64,000 nucleotides of DNA, from assembly GCA_900696645.1 (NCBI GenBank), contig CAADGV010000006.1, positions 62,001 to 126,000 on the forward strand. The letters run 5' to 3'. Origin of the DNA: an uncultured Chlorobiota bacterium (lineage in GTDB: Bacteria; Bacteroidota; Ignavibacteria; UBA10030; UBA6906). Below are positions 37,527 through 45,254 of the stretch, piece by piece. How positions within the stretch are numbered: position 1 is the stretch's first letter; each line of letters starts with the position of its first letter. Made by a program: the position numbers and the translations under genes. Below the pieces are notes generated by a model. The model was not told where the DNA came from and searched no databases. It saw nothing but the letters and a program-made list of their open reading frames with translations.

Positions 37527-38177
37527 ATGAAATCCACCATCGGCGATCGCATACGCGAGGCGAGGGAAAACAAAGAACTCGACCAAGCGACCCTCGCACA
37601 CAAAGCCAACATCGTTACCCGCACGCTGCAACGTTGGGAGAAAGGCGAGCAAATCCCCGACGGCATTTCAATTACCAAAATCGCCAAAGCCACCGGCGTA
37701 CATCCCCACTGGCTGCTGACGGGCGAAGGAGAAATGTACGATGCACCGGTCCGGCCATCGAACGTGTTTCAACTTCCCAACACATTCCGCCGAAACGCAA
37801 AACTGGTTGAGTTGCCAATCATGTCCGCCGTACCTGCCGGCAAGCTTGCCACTAATTTTCACCCCGACTACGTTGACGACTATATTGCTGTTGACGACGT
37901 ACGCGACCCGCAGGCGTTTGCGCTCAAAGTCAAAGGCAACAGTATGGCGCCCCGTATCGAGGACGGCGATACTGTTGTCGTCAGTCCTGCACAGGAACCG
38001 CACAACGGCGACGTTTGCGTCGTACGAGTCAACGGCGAAGACACGCTCAAGAAAGTAAAGTTCGAAGGAAACTACATCCACCTCATTCCCCTCAATCCAG
38101 ACTTCGAGCCGGTGACAGTGAGGAAGAAGGACGTGAACTTCTGCTGGAAGGTGGTGAAGATGGTGAAGGAGTTGTAG
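37527..38177 (+). CDS. CI/LexA-like repressor: XRE helix-turn-helix plus S24 peptidase
   Basis: The protein of about 216 aa has an N-terminal XRE DNA-binding domain (IGDRIREARENKELDQATLA, 'TRTLQRWEKGEQIPDG') and a C-terminal S24 self-cleaving domain. The cleavage site Ala-Gly is in SAVPAGKLA; the catalytic Ser is in VKGNSMAPRIEDGDTVVV and the catalytic Lys in 'EDTLKKVKFEG'. All parts for RecA-stimulated autocleavage are intact, as in phage CI repressors and in stress-controlled mobile elements. ATG 37527, after GAGG, is preferred to ATG 37515. It lies immediately before the inverted-repeat-bounded cassette, and could control it or belong to a lost element. Confidence 0.87.
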   Translation: MKSTIGDRIREARENKELDQATLAHKANIVTRTLQRWEKGEQIPDGISITKIAKATGVHPHWLLTGEGEMYDAPVRPSNVFQLPNTFRRNAKLVELPIMSAVPAGKLATNFHPDYVDDYIAVDDVRDPQAFALKVKGNSMAPRIEDGDTVVVSPAQEPHNGDVCVVRVNGEDTLKKVKFEGNYIHLIPLNPDFEPVTVRKKDVNFCWKVVKMVKEL

Positions 38178-38188
38178 GGGGAGATTAC

Positions 38189-38226
38189 GGATTGTCCGAA
38201 GGACTCCTTTGGGAGGGGATTACGGA
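38189..38226 (+). repeat. 38-bp repeat, left boundary of the restriction/TcmP cassette
   Basis: This copy matches the reverse complement of 43293-43330 at 37 of 38 positions. It contains two small dyads, GTCC-GAA-GGAC and CTCC-TTT-GGGAG-type, so each copy can form tandem short hairpins like a REP element. It sits between the repressor gene and the DUF3224 gene. Confidence 0.85.
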
Positions 38227-38255
38227 CTTCAGCCCCTTAACACATGGGAGATTGT

Positions 38256-38666
38256 ATGAAAGCTACAGCAACTTTCTCAGTCAAGAAATGGGATGAGAAC
38301 ACGTACGCGCAAATCTCGCCTACCGTAAAAATGACGAAAGCTTCCGTCGAGTATGCGCTTACAGGCGAGCTGGAGGGCGCCGCATTCGAGGAATGCCTGA
38401 TGTTTTACAGTCACTTAGATGAAAAAGACCAGCACAACTCCACCGCCGCGTACATCGGGTTGATGCGGTTTGAAGGAAAACTCAACGGCCGCACCGGCAG
38501 TTTCGTGATGAAGGACGACGGCAAGTTTGAAGCCGGCAGCGCTGATTCGTTGCTGACGATTCTCAAAGGATCGGGAACGAGCGATCTCAAAAGTATCACC
38601 GGGACGGGGATGTACCGTGCGAACAAGGAGGGGGTGAGATTGGAGTTGGAGTATGAGGTGGGATAG
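38256..38666 (+). CDS. DUF3224 domain protein
   Basis: The 136-aa beta-barrel-type protein (MKATATFSVKKWDENTY, TKASVEYALTGELEGAAFEE, then YIGLMRFEGKLNGRTGSFVM, 'SGTSDLKSITGTG') follows the DUF3224 pattern, related to allene-oxide-cyclase/avidin-like small barrels. Function is unknown. ATG 38256 with GGAG seven bases ahead is preferred to ATG 38244. It is the first gene inside the inverted repeats and may be incidental cargo. Confidence 0.8.
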   Translation: MKATATFSVKKWDENTYAQISPTVKMTKASVEYALTGELEGAAFEECLMFYSHLDEKDQHNSTAAYIGLMRFEGKLNGRTGSFVMKDDGKFEAGSADSLLTILKGSGTSDLKSITGTGMYRANKEGVRLELEYEVG

Positions 38667-38694
38667 CGATGTCAGTTGGTCAGGCCATCTCCTT

Positions 38695-38722
38695 TTGAAT
38701 TCTCATAAAGTCTTACTATACT
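38695..38722 (+). promoter_or_regulatory. Possible promoter of the methyltransferase gene
   Basis: TTGAAT (38695-38700), 16 bases, TATACT (38717-38722), about 32 bases before the TTG start. Confidence 0.4.
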
Positions 38723-38754
38723 ATCGAACACAATCTTAACAGCTGGAATACAAT

Positions 38755-40161
38755 TTGAACCTCTCACAAGCCACACTGGCCCCACGCAAGACAAGTGAAC
38801 TGGATAGTTTTGCTGAAATGCCTTTGGACTCTCTGCTCCACAGTGACCTGGATTTCCATGGTGTCGAGAGCAATCACGGTGCTCACAATTTCCATTCGTT
38901 CCCTGCAAAGTTTCCCCCTCAACTTCCTTCAAAGTTCATAGCCTCACTTACAAAGTGCGGAGACATCGTTCTGGATCCGATGATGGGCTCAGGAACGACG
39001 CTTGTTGAGGTACAAGCGTTGGGTAGGACGGGGGTTGGTTTCGATATTGATCCACTGGCCGTGAGGCTTGCAAAGGTCAAGACGACTCCCCTCAAGAAGA
39101 GTAAGGTGCTTGACACGGGAGCAACAATCGTCGTTGCTGCTCGCAAAATGTGCGAAAAGGATCGAAAAAGCCTCGAACGCGAACTAAGTTCTAGATGGCC
39201 GGACGAGGCGAGAACTTTCATTGACTATTGGTTTATCAAGGAGACACAATATGAGTTGCTGTCACTAATTAAGCATATTGAAACGTTGCGCGATGTGAAA
39301 CTGCGGACTTTCTTTGAGGTGGCTCTTTCCGGAACGATAATAACCAAGTCTGGCGGGGTTTCCCTCGCCTTAGATCTTGCTCATACTCGTCCCCACAAAG
39401 CAAAGGTAGTTTACGGTTCTGATGGGAATATCATCTTCGGGAGTGAACTGCTTAAGTCTCCGTCCCCACGACTTCCTCACGTAACGAAGCGCCTTCGATC
39501 CGCAATCGACGAGTTTGAGAGACGTTATTCTCGGAATCTGGAGAGCTTGCCGGAGACGTTGACCAATCAAATACAACCAATCATTGACTTTGCCGACGCA
39601 AAATCACTCCCGCTTCAAGAGGAATCCGTTGATTTGATAGTGACCTCTCCGCCTTATGCCTCCAATGCAATTGACTATATGAGAGCGCACAAATTCTCCC
39701 TCGTCTGGCTGGGGCACGACTATCACGAACTCAGTGAAAAGCGAGGTACGTATATTGGTGGTGAATCAACGTCGGGGTTCAGCTTCGAGAGGCTACCTGA
39801 CTTCACGATGAGTGTCGTGAATGAAGTTGGATCAGTTGACAGCAAGAAGGGAGTTGTGCTTCATCGGTATTTCTCTGAGATGACCGGAGTACTTCGGGAA
39901 ATGCATCGAGTGCTTCGTTCCGGACATTCTACAATCATAGTTGTCGGAAACTCGATAATGCGCGGGATCGACACCCAAATTAGTAACTGCCTGTCGGACA
40001 TTGGAGTCTCGATAGGCTTTGTTCAGCCAGTGATAGGTGAACGTAACATCGACCGCAATCGAAGAATGCTCCCGGCGGGAATGAGAATTGACCAGACTTC
40101 GCAAATCCAGCAGCGGATGCACAAGGAATACATTGTAGGGCTTACCAAACCTCGAGATTAA
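38755..40161 (+). CDS. DNA amino-methyltransferase of a type II restriction-modification system
   Basis: The 468-aa protein has the SAM-binding motif DPMMGSGTTLVE (residues 74-85) and the catalytic TSPPY (297-301), with IVVGNSIMRG further on. TSPPY points to N4-cytosine (or N6-adenine) methylation. The 200 residues between motif I and the catalytic motif act as a large insert, probably holding part of target recognition. It should protect the site cut by the adjacent restriction enzyme, whose gene begins 12 bases later. The proposed start is TTG 38755; ATG 38818 would remove 21 residues. Codon use looks more A+T-rich than in the T9SS region, in line with transfer. Confidence 0.85.
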   Translation: MNLSQATLAPRKTSELDSFAEMPLDSLLHSDLDFHGVESNHGAHNFHSFPAKFPPQLPSKFIASLTKCGDIVLDPMMGSGTTLVEVQALGRTGVGFDIDPLAVRLAKVKTTPLKKSKVLDTGATIVVAARKMCEKDRKSLERELSSRWPDEARTFIDYWFIKETQYELLSLIKHIETLRDVKLRTFFEVALSGTIITKSGGVSLALDLAHTRPHKAKVVYGSDGNIIFGSELLKSPSPRLPHVTKRLRSAIDEFERRYSRNLESLPETLTNQIQPIIDFADAKSLPLQEESVDLIVTSPPYASNAIDYMRAHKFSLVWLGHDYHELSEKRGTYIGGESTSGFSFERLPDFTMSVVNEVGSVDSKKGVVLHRYFSEMTGVLREMHRVLRSGHSTIIVVGNSIMRGIDTQISNCLSDIGVSIGFVQPVIGERNIDRNRRMLPAGMRIDQTSQIQQRMHKEYIVGLTKPRD

Positions 40162-40172
40162 GCTAAACGGTT

Positions 40173-41018
40173 ATGCACACGATTGAAACACTCCGGAAGA
40201 AATTCCAACGTCGCGTTTGCAAAGAATCAATATTTCTAAAATCTGGGCGCACTCCAAGCATCGCAGACACCGGCAGTAAGCTAAGTAGTGAAGTTGCAAA
40301 AGCCATTGTGAAAGCAATCGGAAACCCTATCAGTGCACGAGACATAGACGGTCAGACAGCAGGGAAGAATTTCGAGACCATAACAATGGAATTCGTCGAA
40401 TCTTCCATTGCTGCTTTGTCTCATTTGCGCCCCGGGCATTGGCTGTATTCAGTGCACAATGATATCTCTCAGTTTGTTCAGTACGCGCATCTTGCGGACC
40501 TGAAGAGAATTGTCAAACTTAACAAAGAGGCCCTTACGGCATTAGGCGATTATGTTGTTAATCCCGATGTGGTTGTCGCGAGAAAGCCTATTTCGGATCA
40601 AGAGATCAACCTGCATCACTCCTTGGTACGTTCAGGAAGTTACCCGAAACTATCGCCATTGAGAGCGGCTAATCAAACCTCGGAAATGCCCAGCCTTCAC
40701 GCGAGTATCTCATGCAAACTGACATTGCGAAGTGATCGCTCACAGAATGCGCGCACCGAAGGATTGAACCTCATAAGAAACCGCAAAGGTCACACCCCGC
40801 ATATATGCGTCGTTACCGCCGAACCCATGCCCACGAGACTCGCATCTCTGGCACTTGGTACAGGTGACATAGATTGCGTTTATCATTTTGCGCTTGACGA
40901 GCTTGAGGAGGCTGTCAAGAGCTCAAAGAATGAAGCAGCTATTGATGCGCTTGTGCCGCTCATTGAGGGAAAGAGACTTCGTGATATTGCAGACCTGCCT
41001 TTTGATTTGATCGCGTAG
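40173..41018 (+). CDS. Type II restriction endonuclease, NgoMIV family
   Basis: The 281-aa protein has the arrangement of the NgoMIV/Cfr10I group: Glu68 (GKNFETI), Asp132 (NPDVVVARK), Ser180-Cys-Lys182 (ISCKLTLRSDR), then Glu196 (NARTEGL). From my knowledge of NgoMIV (D140, K187, RSDR 191-194, E201) the Lys-to-RSDR and Lys-to-Glu spacings are identical. RSDR (186-189) is the segment that reads the outer bases of GCCGGC. The later block LASLALGTGDIDCVYHFALD is also family-like. A tetramer cutting G/CCGGC is the prediction. The adjacent TSPPY methyltransferase is its partner. Confidence 0.8.
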   Translation: MHTIETLRKKFQRRVCKESIFLKSGRTPSIADTGSKLSSEVAKAIVKAIGNPISARDIDGQTAGKNFETITMEFVESSIAALSHLRPGHWLYSVHNDISQFVQYAHLADLKRIVKLNKEALTALGDYVVNPDVVVARKPISDQEINLHHSLVRSGSYPKLSPLRAANQTSEMPSLHASISCKLTLRSDRSQNARTEGLNLIRNRKGHTPHICVVTAEPMPTRLASLALGTGDIDCVYHFALDELEEAVKSSKNEAAIDALVPLIEGKRLRDIADLPFDLIA

Positions 41019-41166
41019 GTAGAACCCGAACCCACAAGCATCGCCGGAGCGGATGAATGCCAGTTAGATAAGAGAGGACCCATGACACTTGATCAACTTC
41101 TGAAGCCAATCTTCCGCCTGAAGAGTAGAGAGCTTTCTCCGAGCCAAGCTTGGTCAAGGTATCAAG

Positions 41167-41397
41167 TTGATGCCCTTGTCTCTTCTTATCACACTTCAAA
41201 ATGATTTCAGAATCGCGGTTGATGGTGTTTCCGTTTGGCTGACTTGCCAGCGACGGGGAGAGGAACCCTCCCAACAAATCCAAATTCCTCGACAAGAATT
41301 CAATAAAATGGTTCAATGGTACATAAAGCCGCAGAGGTTGAGAACGGTGAGGCAGATTGCGCGAAGTGTGATGAGGATGTCGAGAGAACTGACATAG
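41167..41397 (+). CDS. Small protein of unknown function
   Basis: The frame of up to 76 codons reads FRIAVDGVSVWLTCQRRGEE and 'EFNKMVQWYIKPQRLRTVRQ', with plausible composition for a small soluble protein. The start is not clear (TTG-ATG at 41167). An overlapping 40-codon frame from 41082 (MTLDQLLKPIFRLKSREL) may be a frameshifted N-terminal part or noise. It lies between the restriction enzyme and tcmP. I cannot assign it. Confidence 0.35.
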   Translation: MMPLSLLITLQNDFRIAVDGVSVWLTCQRRGEEPSQQIQIPRQEFNKMVQWYIKPQRLRTVRQIARSVMRMSRELT

Positions 41398-41417
41398 AAG
41401 AAATCTGAACTTAGATA
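41389..41417 (+). promoter_or_regulatory. Possible promoter of tcmP
   Basis: CTGACA (41389-41394), 17 bases, TAGATA (41412-41417), about 27 bases before the tcmP ATG. A moderate match only. Confidence 0.3.
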
Positions 41418-41443
41418 AAACTGGTCACACTGAAGAGTCGTTC

Positions 41444-42559
41444 ATGACTTCTGAAAGTATTTGGGAAGCAGCTCCGCACACCATCGCTAAGATTGTAATT
41501 CTCGAAAAGTATCTTACAGCTTGGTTTCAGATACTTGGTAGAACTCGAAAGAAGCAGGATCTTTGGTACATAGATGGATTTGCAGGTCCCGGGAAATATC
41601 TCAACTATCCCAAAGGGTCGCCAGTCGCAGCACTCGCAGCGGCAAGAAGTTCTTTGCTTTCAAGCAAACAAAATTGGATTGCTCAAGACATACGCTGTTC
41701 CTTTATTGAATCTGACGAAGGGAGATTCAACAGTCTTAGCCAAGAGATCAAGGATTTTGAGAACGAAGAAAAATTGAAGTTCAATGCAATAAACGAAACC
41801 TTTGTTAACGGTCTTACACAGATTCAAGCCGAAGCAAATTCTCCATTTAGGCTCAGGTTTCCTATCTTCGCTTTCATTGACCCATGCGGGGCAACTGGAG
41901 TGCCTTTTAAGATTGTTTCAAATATCTTGGCTCAGCCGACAGCTGAGATTTTGCTTAACTTTGATGCAGATGGGATTGCAAGAATCTACGCGGCAAAGGA
42001 GAGTGCAAATCATGAATCTATACTCAATGAGATATTTGGTGACGATAGCTGGAAGCATCGTTTGTCAATTGTGAACTCATTCGGAAAACAATGCAGAGAA
42101 GTGCTGGCTCTCTACAAAGAGAAACTTAGACAATTGAAGGGAATCCGATATGTTTTTGCTTTTGAGATGCGAACAAAGCTTAATAGTTTGAATTACTTCC
42201 TCGTATTTGCAAGTCAACATCCTCTCGGTCTAGAGAAGATGAAAGAAGCTATGAAGGCTGTTGACCAAAGTGGAGAATACTGCTTTTCAGATGCTCGCAT
42301 TGACCAAGAGCTACTTTTTTCATTTAATGATCCAAGCATTTATGCCGAGTCACTTCACCACGCCTTCGTCGGAAGGCAAGTTTCGTATGCTGATTGCAAT
42401 GATTTTGCGCTAAATGAAACACCGTTTCTAAACCCAAAGTCTATGCTAAAAATCCTGGAAGAGAAAGGCATTGTCACAATCATTTCAAATGACCCCAAGC
42501 GGCGAAAAGGGACCTTCAACGAAGAAAAGGTTCTTGCAATTCATTTCGACAACCAATAG
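41444..42559 (+). CDS. tcmP: Three-Cys-motif partner protein TcmP
   Basis: The 371-aa protein carries the TcmP marks: an SAM-methyltransferase-like start 'YIDGFAGPGKY' (about residues 42-52), 'CSFIESDEGRF', and FIDPCGATGVPF (144-155), followed by a C-terminal domain of unknown role. TcmP is known only as the constant neighbour of three-Cys-motif (Gp37/Gp68, DUF5131) proteins; the pair's function is not established. The partner begins two bases after its stop. The DNA is visibly more A+T-rich than flanking housekeeping genes, a sign of transfer. Confidence 0.85.
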   Translation: MTSESIWEAAPHTIAKIVILEKYLTAWFQILGRTRKKQDLWYIDGFAGPGKYLNYPKGSPVAALAAARSSLLSSKQNWIAQDIRCSFIESDEGRFNSLSQEIKDFENEEKLKFNAINETFVNGLTQIQAEANSPFRLRFPIFAFIDPCGATGVPFKIVSNILAQPTAEILLNFDADGIARIYAAKESANHESILNEIFGDDSWKHRLSIVNSFGKQCREVLALYKEKLRQLKGIRYVFAFEMRTKLNSLNYFLVFASQHPLGLEKMKEAMKAVDQSGEYCFSDARIDQELLFSFNDPSIYAESLHHAFVGRQVSYADCNDFALNETPFLNPKSMLKILEEKGIVTIISNDPKRRKGTFNEEKVLAIHFDNQ

Positions 42560-42561
42560 CT

Positions 42562-43299
42562 ATGGCTGAATCCTCCATCGAATGGACTGAACTCACTTGG
42601 AATCCCACCACGGGCTGCACCAAGATCTCCGCCGGTTGCAAGTTCTGTTACGCTGAAGTGATGTCCCGCCGGTTGCAAGCTATGGGGATTGAAAAGTACA
42701 AAGACGGTTTCAAAGTCAGAATTCATCCCGAAACCCTCAAGATTCCCAATACCTGGAAATCATCCAAGATCGTTTTCGTCAACTCGATGAGTGATCTGTT
42801 TCATGAGCAGATTCCTCTTTCGTTCATTCAGCGTGTCTTTGCTGTTATGAACGACAACCCCAATCATGTCTTTCAAGTACTGACAAAGCGAGCAGAACGA
42901 CTGCACGAACTTCACAAAGAACTGAAATGGACGCACAACATCTGGATGGGTGTGTCGGTGGAAGATGAACGGGTTGCATATCGGATTGGATTGCTTCGTA
43001 AGACTGGGGCGAAGGTGAAATTCTTATCTCTCGAACCGCTGATTGGCCCGCTTCCCAACCTAAATCTCAAGAAGATTGATTGGGTCATCGTCGGCGGTGA
43101 AAGCGGGCACCGGCCGCGACCAATGAAAGCAGATTGGGTGTTGGATATTCAGGAACAGTGCAGGCGGGCGGATGTTGCGTTCTTCTTCAAGCAGTGGGGT
43201 GGCCGGAACAAGAAGGCTAACGGGAGAATTCTCAACGGGCAAACCTTCGACGAAATGCCCGGGCGCTTTGTTCAAACGGGCGCAAGCACCAATCCGTAA
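42562..43299 (+). CDS. DUF5131 (phage Gp37/Gp68-like) three-Cys-motif protein
   Basis: The 245-aa protein has Cys19, Cys26 and Cys29 in TTGCTKISAGCKFCYAEVMS, a C-x6-C-x2-C set that suggests an iron-sulfur cluster of the radical-SAM kind. Further blocks are IVFVNSMSDLFHEQIP, 'VFQVLTKRAERLHEL', WMGVSVEDERVAYRI, 'FLSLEPLIGPLPNL', DWVIVGGESGHRPRPM and 'FFKQWGG'. Family members occur in phages and mobile regions; the reaction is unknown. It is paired with tcmP. Its stop codon lies inside the right-hand 38-bp repeat (43293-43330), so the repeat abuts the cassette exactly. Confidence 0.87.
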   Translation: MAESSIEWTELTWNPTTGCTKISAGCKFCYAEVMSRRLQAMGIEKYKDGFKVRIHPETLKIPNTWKSSKIVFVNSMSDLFHEQIPLSFIQRVFAVMNDNPNHVFQVLTKRAERLHELHKELKWTHNIWMGVSVEDERVAYRIGLLRKTGAKVKFLSLEPLIGPLPNLNLKKIDWVIVGGESGHRPRPMKADWVLDIQEQCRRADVAFFFKQWGGRNKKANGRILNGQTFDEMPGRFVQTGASTNP

Positions 43300-43330
43300 T
43301 CCCCTCCCATAGGAGTCCTTCGGACAATCC
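43293..43330 (-). repeat. 38-bp repeat, right boundary of the cassette, inverted
   Basis: This is the reverse-complement copy of 38189-38226 with one mismatch. It supplies the TAA stop of the DUF5131 gene. The UUCG-containing dyad may also act as a weak transcription end between the convergent DUF5131 and DUF72 genes. Confidence 0.85.
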
Positions 43331-43339
43331 CCAATCCTC

Positions 43340-44341
43340 TCACAGCTTCTCCACCGGATACTTATCCAGCATATCAAGTATCCCCTCAATCGTCTTCGGT
43401 GAATTTCCCTCCGCCCTGTTGTTGATATAGGCATAGAGTGAGCGTCCTTCGGCAATGCAGCGATGCACCGCCTCAACAATCCCGAGTCGCAACTCGGGAT
43501 TTTCTTCTTTGATTTCTGTGTAGGGTTGAAAGAGACGAACGGCGTCTTCGTACTTTCTGCCAGCCTTGAGCAATGCCCGTGATACGGAGAATTTCGTCGT
43601 AAGAACGCCCCCAATCTTCAACTGCTCGATGATCGGCGGCATGCGGGTCCAGTTGTTCAGCACGTGAGCAACGCTGTGTGCCTCCAGCATTTTCAGATAT
43701 TCTTCCGTCAAGAACTCCTCGTTGCGTAATTCGATGGCGTAGTCGAATCCTTTCGGCAGACGACGAAGAAAGTTGTCAATTATCTCTACAAACTTCCCGT
43801 ACCTGATTCCCGAGTTCGGATGAAACGTCGAGAACTCGAAAATGATCACGCCTCTTTTTCTCTTCAGATGCTCCAGTGGTTTGAGAAACTGGGACTGAAA
43901 CAACTCAACATTGAGAAAATCGGGGTTCTCCGTTCCGGCTTTCGGGCCGAAGCGGGGAATGTCGGGATAGCGTTTGATCGTGATGCGGTCGGTGACTTTG
44001 AGCGAGAGTTTGAACTCATCCGACGTTTGATCGTGGATGAACTTCATCTTGTCGGGATCGGGGAAGTCGTACAGCGCAAAGTCGGCGCAGACGGTGGGGA
44101 AGAGTTCCGAATATTCGGCGAGGGCGTTGTCGTTAAACGCCTTCTTCGATTTGTATTCTTTGTTGTAGATTTGCCCGCGCCAGCCGGGATACTTCCACGA
44201 CGATCCGCCGAAGTAGATGCCTCTGCTCGCCCAGCGCTTGATGCGGGGTCGGTTCTTTTCGACGTATTCCGGCGTTTTTACTGGCGGTGACGGCTCTTCG
44301 CCGAAAAGGGAAAGGGTTGCGTTCTGTTTCTTCTTACTCAC
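43340..44341 (-). CDS. DUF72 (YecE-like) family protein, second copy
   Basis: The roughly 333-aa protein has the DUF72 blocks 'IYFGGSSWKYPGWRGQIYN', 'DEFKLSLKVTDRITIKRYP', 'GVIIFEFSTFHPNSG', DYAIELRNEEFLTEEY, VAHVLNNWTRMPPI and the closing SLYAYINNRAEGNSPKTIEG. It is only distantly similar to the DUF72 gene at 36.4 kb and has an extra N-terminal segment (SKKKQNATLSLFGEEPSPP). GTG 44341 is chosen because a longer frame from 44389 starts inside a palindromic repeat. It converges with the cassette. Confidence 0.83.
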   Translation of the reverse strand: MSKKKQNATLSLFGEEPSPPVKTPEYVEKNRPRIKRWASRGIYFGGSSWKYPGWRGQIYNKEYKSKKAFNDNALAEYSELFPTVCADFALYDFPDPDKMKFIHDQTSDEFKLSLKVTDRITIKRYPDIPRFGPKAGTENPDFLNVELFQSQFLKPLEHLKRKRGVIIFEFSTFHPNSGIRYGKFVEIIDNFLRRLPKGFDYAIELRNEEFLTEEYLKMLEAHSVAHVLNNWTRMPPIIEQLKIGGVLTTKFSVSRALLKAGRKYEDAVRLFQPYTEIKEENPELRLGIVEAVHRCIAEGRSLYAYINNRAEGNSPKTIEGILDMLDKYPVEKL

Positions 44342-44383
44342 TGATGTTACGCAAATTTTTAATTTCGTTTGTTTCCCTAACGA

Positions 44384-44443
44384 CCTCACCCTAAATCCAA
44401 CATCTCCCCTTCTCGTCTTAGGAGAAGGGGCCGGGGGATGAGG
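44384..44443. repeat. Imperfect palindromic repeat of REP/MITE type
   Basis: A core stem CCCCTTCTC (44406-44414) pairs with GAGAAGGGG (44422-44430). Outer arms CCTCACCC and GGGGATGAGG also pair partly. The sequence type, a CCTCACCC palindrome, is a usual dispersed repeat. It marks the upstream side of the second DUF72 gene. Confidence 0.55.
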
Positions 44444-44564
44444 TCGGTATCAAAAATAGAAGCGCCTTTGGGTTTTGCGCAACATCAATTACTCATTTCG
44501 TGTTGAGACGACAAAGCCCGTTACGCGTGCAACGGGCCTCAGAATTCTTTCCGGCAAACTTCCT

Positions 44565-44900
44565 TCACTGAATGTTCTTACGTGCTGCGAGCGCAAACCA
44601 AAGAAAATACTTGCTGAAGAACTCGGGAGTGAAGTTGTACGTGTTATTCCCGACATACAAATCACAAAGGAACTCCCGCGTTCTGACTATCTCTTTGAGA
44701 CGGTATCGCCAACGAGGGTCAGCTATTGTGAGATCAATCAATTCCAGCGACCGGTACAATGCTCTGATCGCAAATTCCTCGTTACCCTTCTTCTTCCATG
44801 AAGCAATACGCTCAACTTCACTGCCGATGTTTGCCATCTGCTCCAGCAGACTCATCTGGTGCCAGCGTTGGGCGAACTCTTCTGTGCCGAATCCGGACAA
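44565..44900 (-). CDS. Conserved small protein of unknown function
   Basis: The 111-aa protein reads FAQRWHQMSLLEQMANIGSE, 'VERIASWKKKGNEEFAIRAL', ELIDLTIADPRWRYRLKEIV, 'YNFTPEFFSKYFLWFALAA'. I recognise this as a recurring hypothetical protein with a helical, HEPN-like look, but know no function. The start is TTG, two bases after the stop of the DUF5674 remnant, so it was probably coupled to it. Confidence 0.7.
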   Translation of the reverse strand: MSGFGTEEFAQRWHQMSLLEQMANIGSEVERIASWKKKGNEEFAIRALYRSLELIDLTIADPRWRYRLKEIVRTREFLCDLYVGNNTYNFTPEFFSKYFLWFALAARKNIQ

Positions 44901-44902
44901 TT

Positions 44903-45246
44903 CTATTCCTTCACCAATTCCTTGACGATCTGAACAATTGCTGCCTGCAATGCGGGATCATCAACTGAGCGAGTCCGATTTCCATGTTTCGGGTACATTG
45001 ATCATTGAATCGAATTCGATCATCGCTTCACCCGTCAGCGAGGGATACAGATTTGTTCCCCACAAATTCGGCTGTAGGCTGCCATCCGCCAGAAGAAGGC
45101 TTTCTTCGTCCGCATGTAATTCTCCGCCAACAGCCATTATTCTGCGTTTGATGTCCACTACGGCCTTAACCAGGTCGCCACCGAGGAGATCCAGCCATGT
45201 CTTGAAGTTCAGAGCGGGTTACGGAATTTGTGATAATCTTGATCAT
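44903..45246 (-). pseudogene. DUF5674 gene broken by two frameshifts
   Basis: Three phases make one DUF5674 protein. Phase one from ATG 45246 gives MIKIITNSVTRSELQDMA. After a shift near 45190-45200 the second phase gives LVKAVVDIKRRIMAVGGELH, ADEESLLLADGSLQPNLWGT and MIEFDSMINV. After a shift near 44990-45000 the third phase gives PKHGNRTRSVDDPALQAAIV and QIVKELVKE, stopping at 44903. Each piece matches the family in order. It starts 8 bases after the DUF1015 stop. Function of the family is unknown. It is either decayed or misassembled. Confidence 0.75.
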
Positions 45247-45254
45247 CGCTCTCG

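Noticed and set aside
40960-41316. 118-codon minus-strand frame across the end of the restriction gene
   Set aside because: It overlaps the endonuclease C-terminus antisense and resembles nothing; the plus-strand small frame is preferred, weakly.
38189-43330. Reading the inverted repeats as ends of an insertion sequence
   Set aside because: No transposase lies between them, no target-site duplication is visible outside, and each repeat is itself palindromic like a REP element. They are reported as repeats only.
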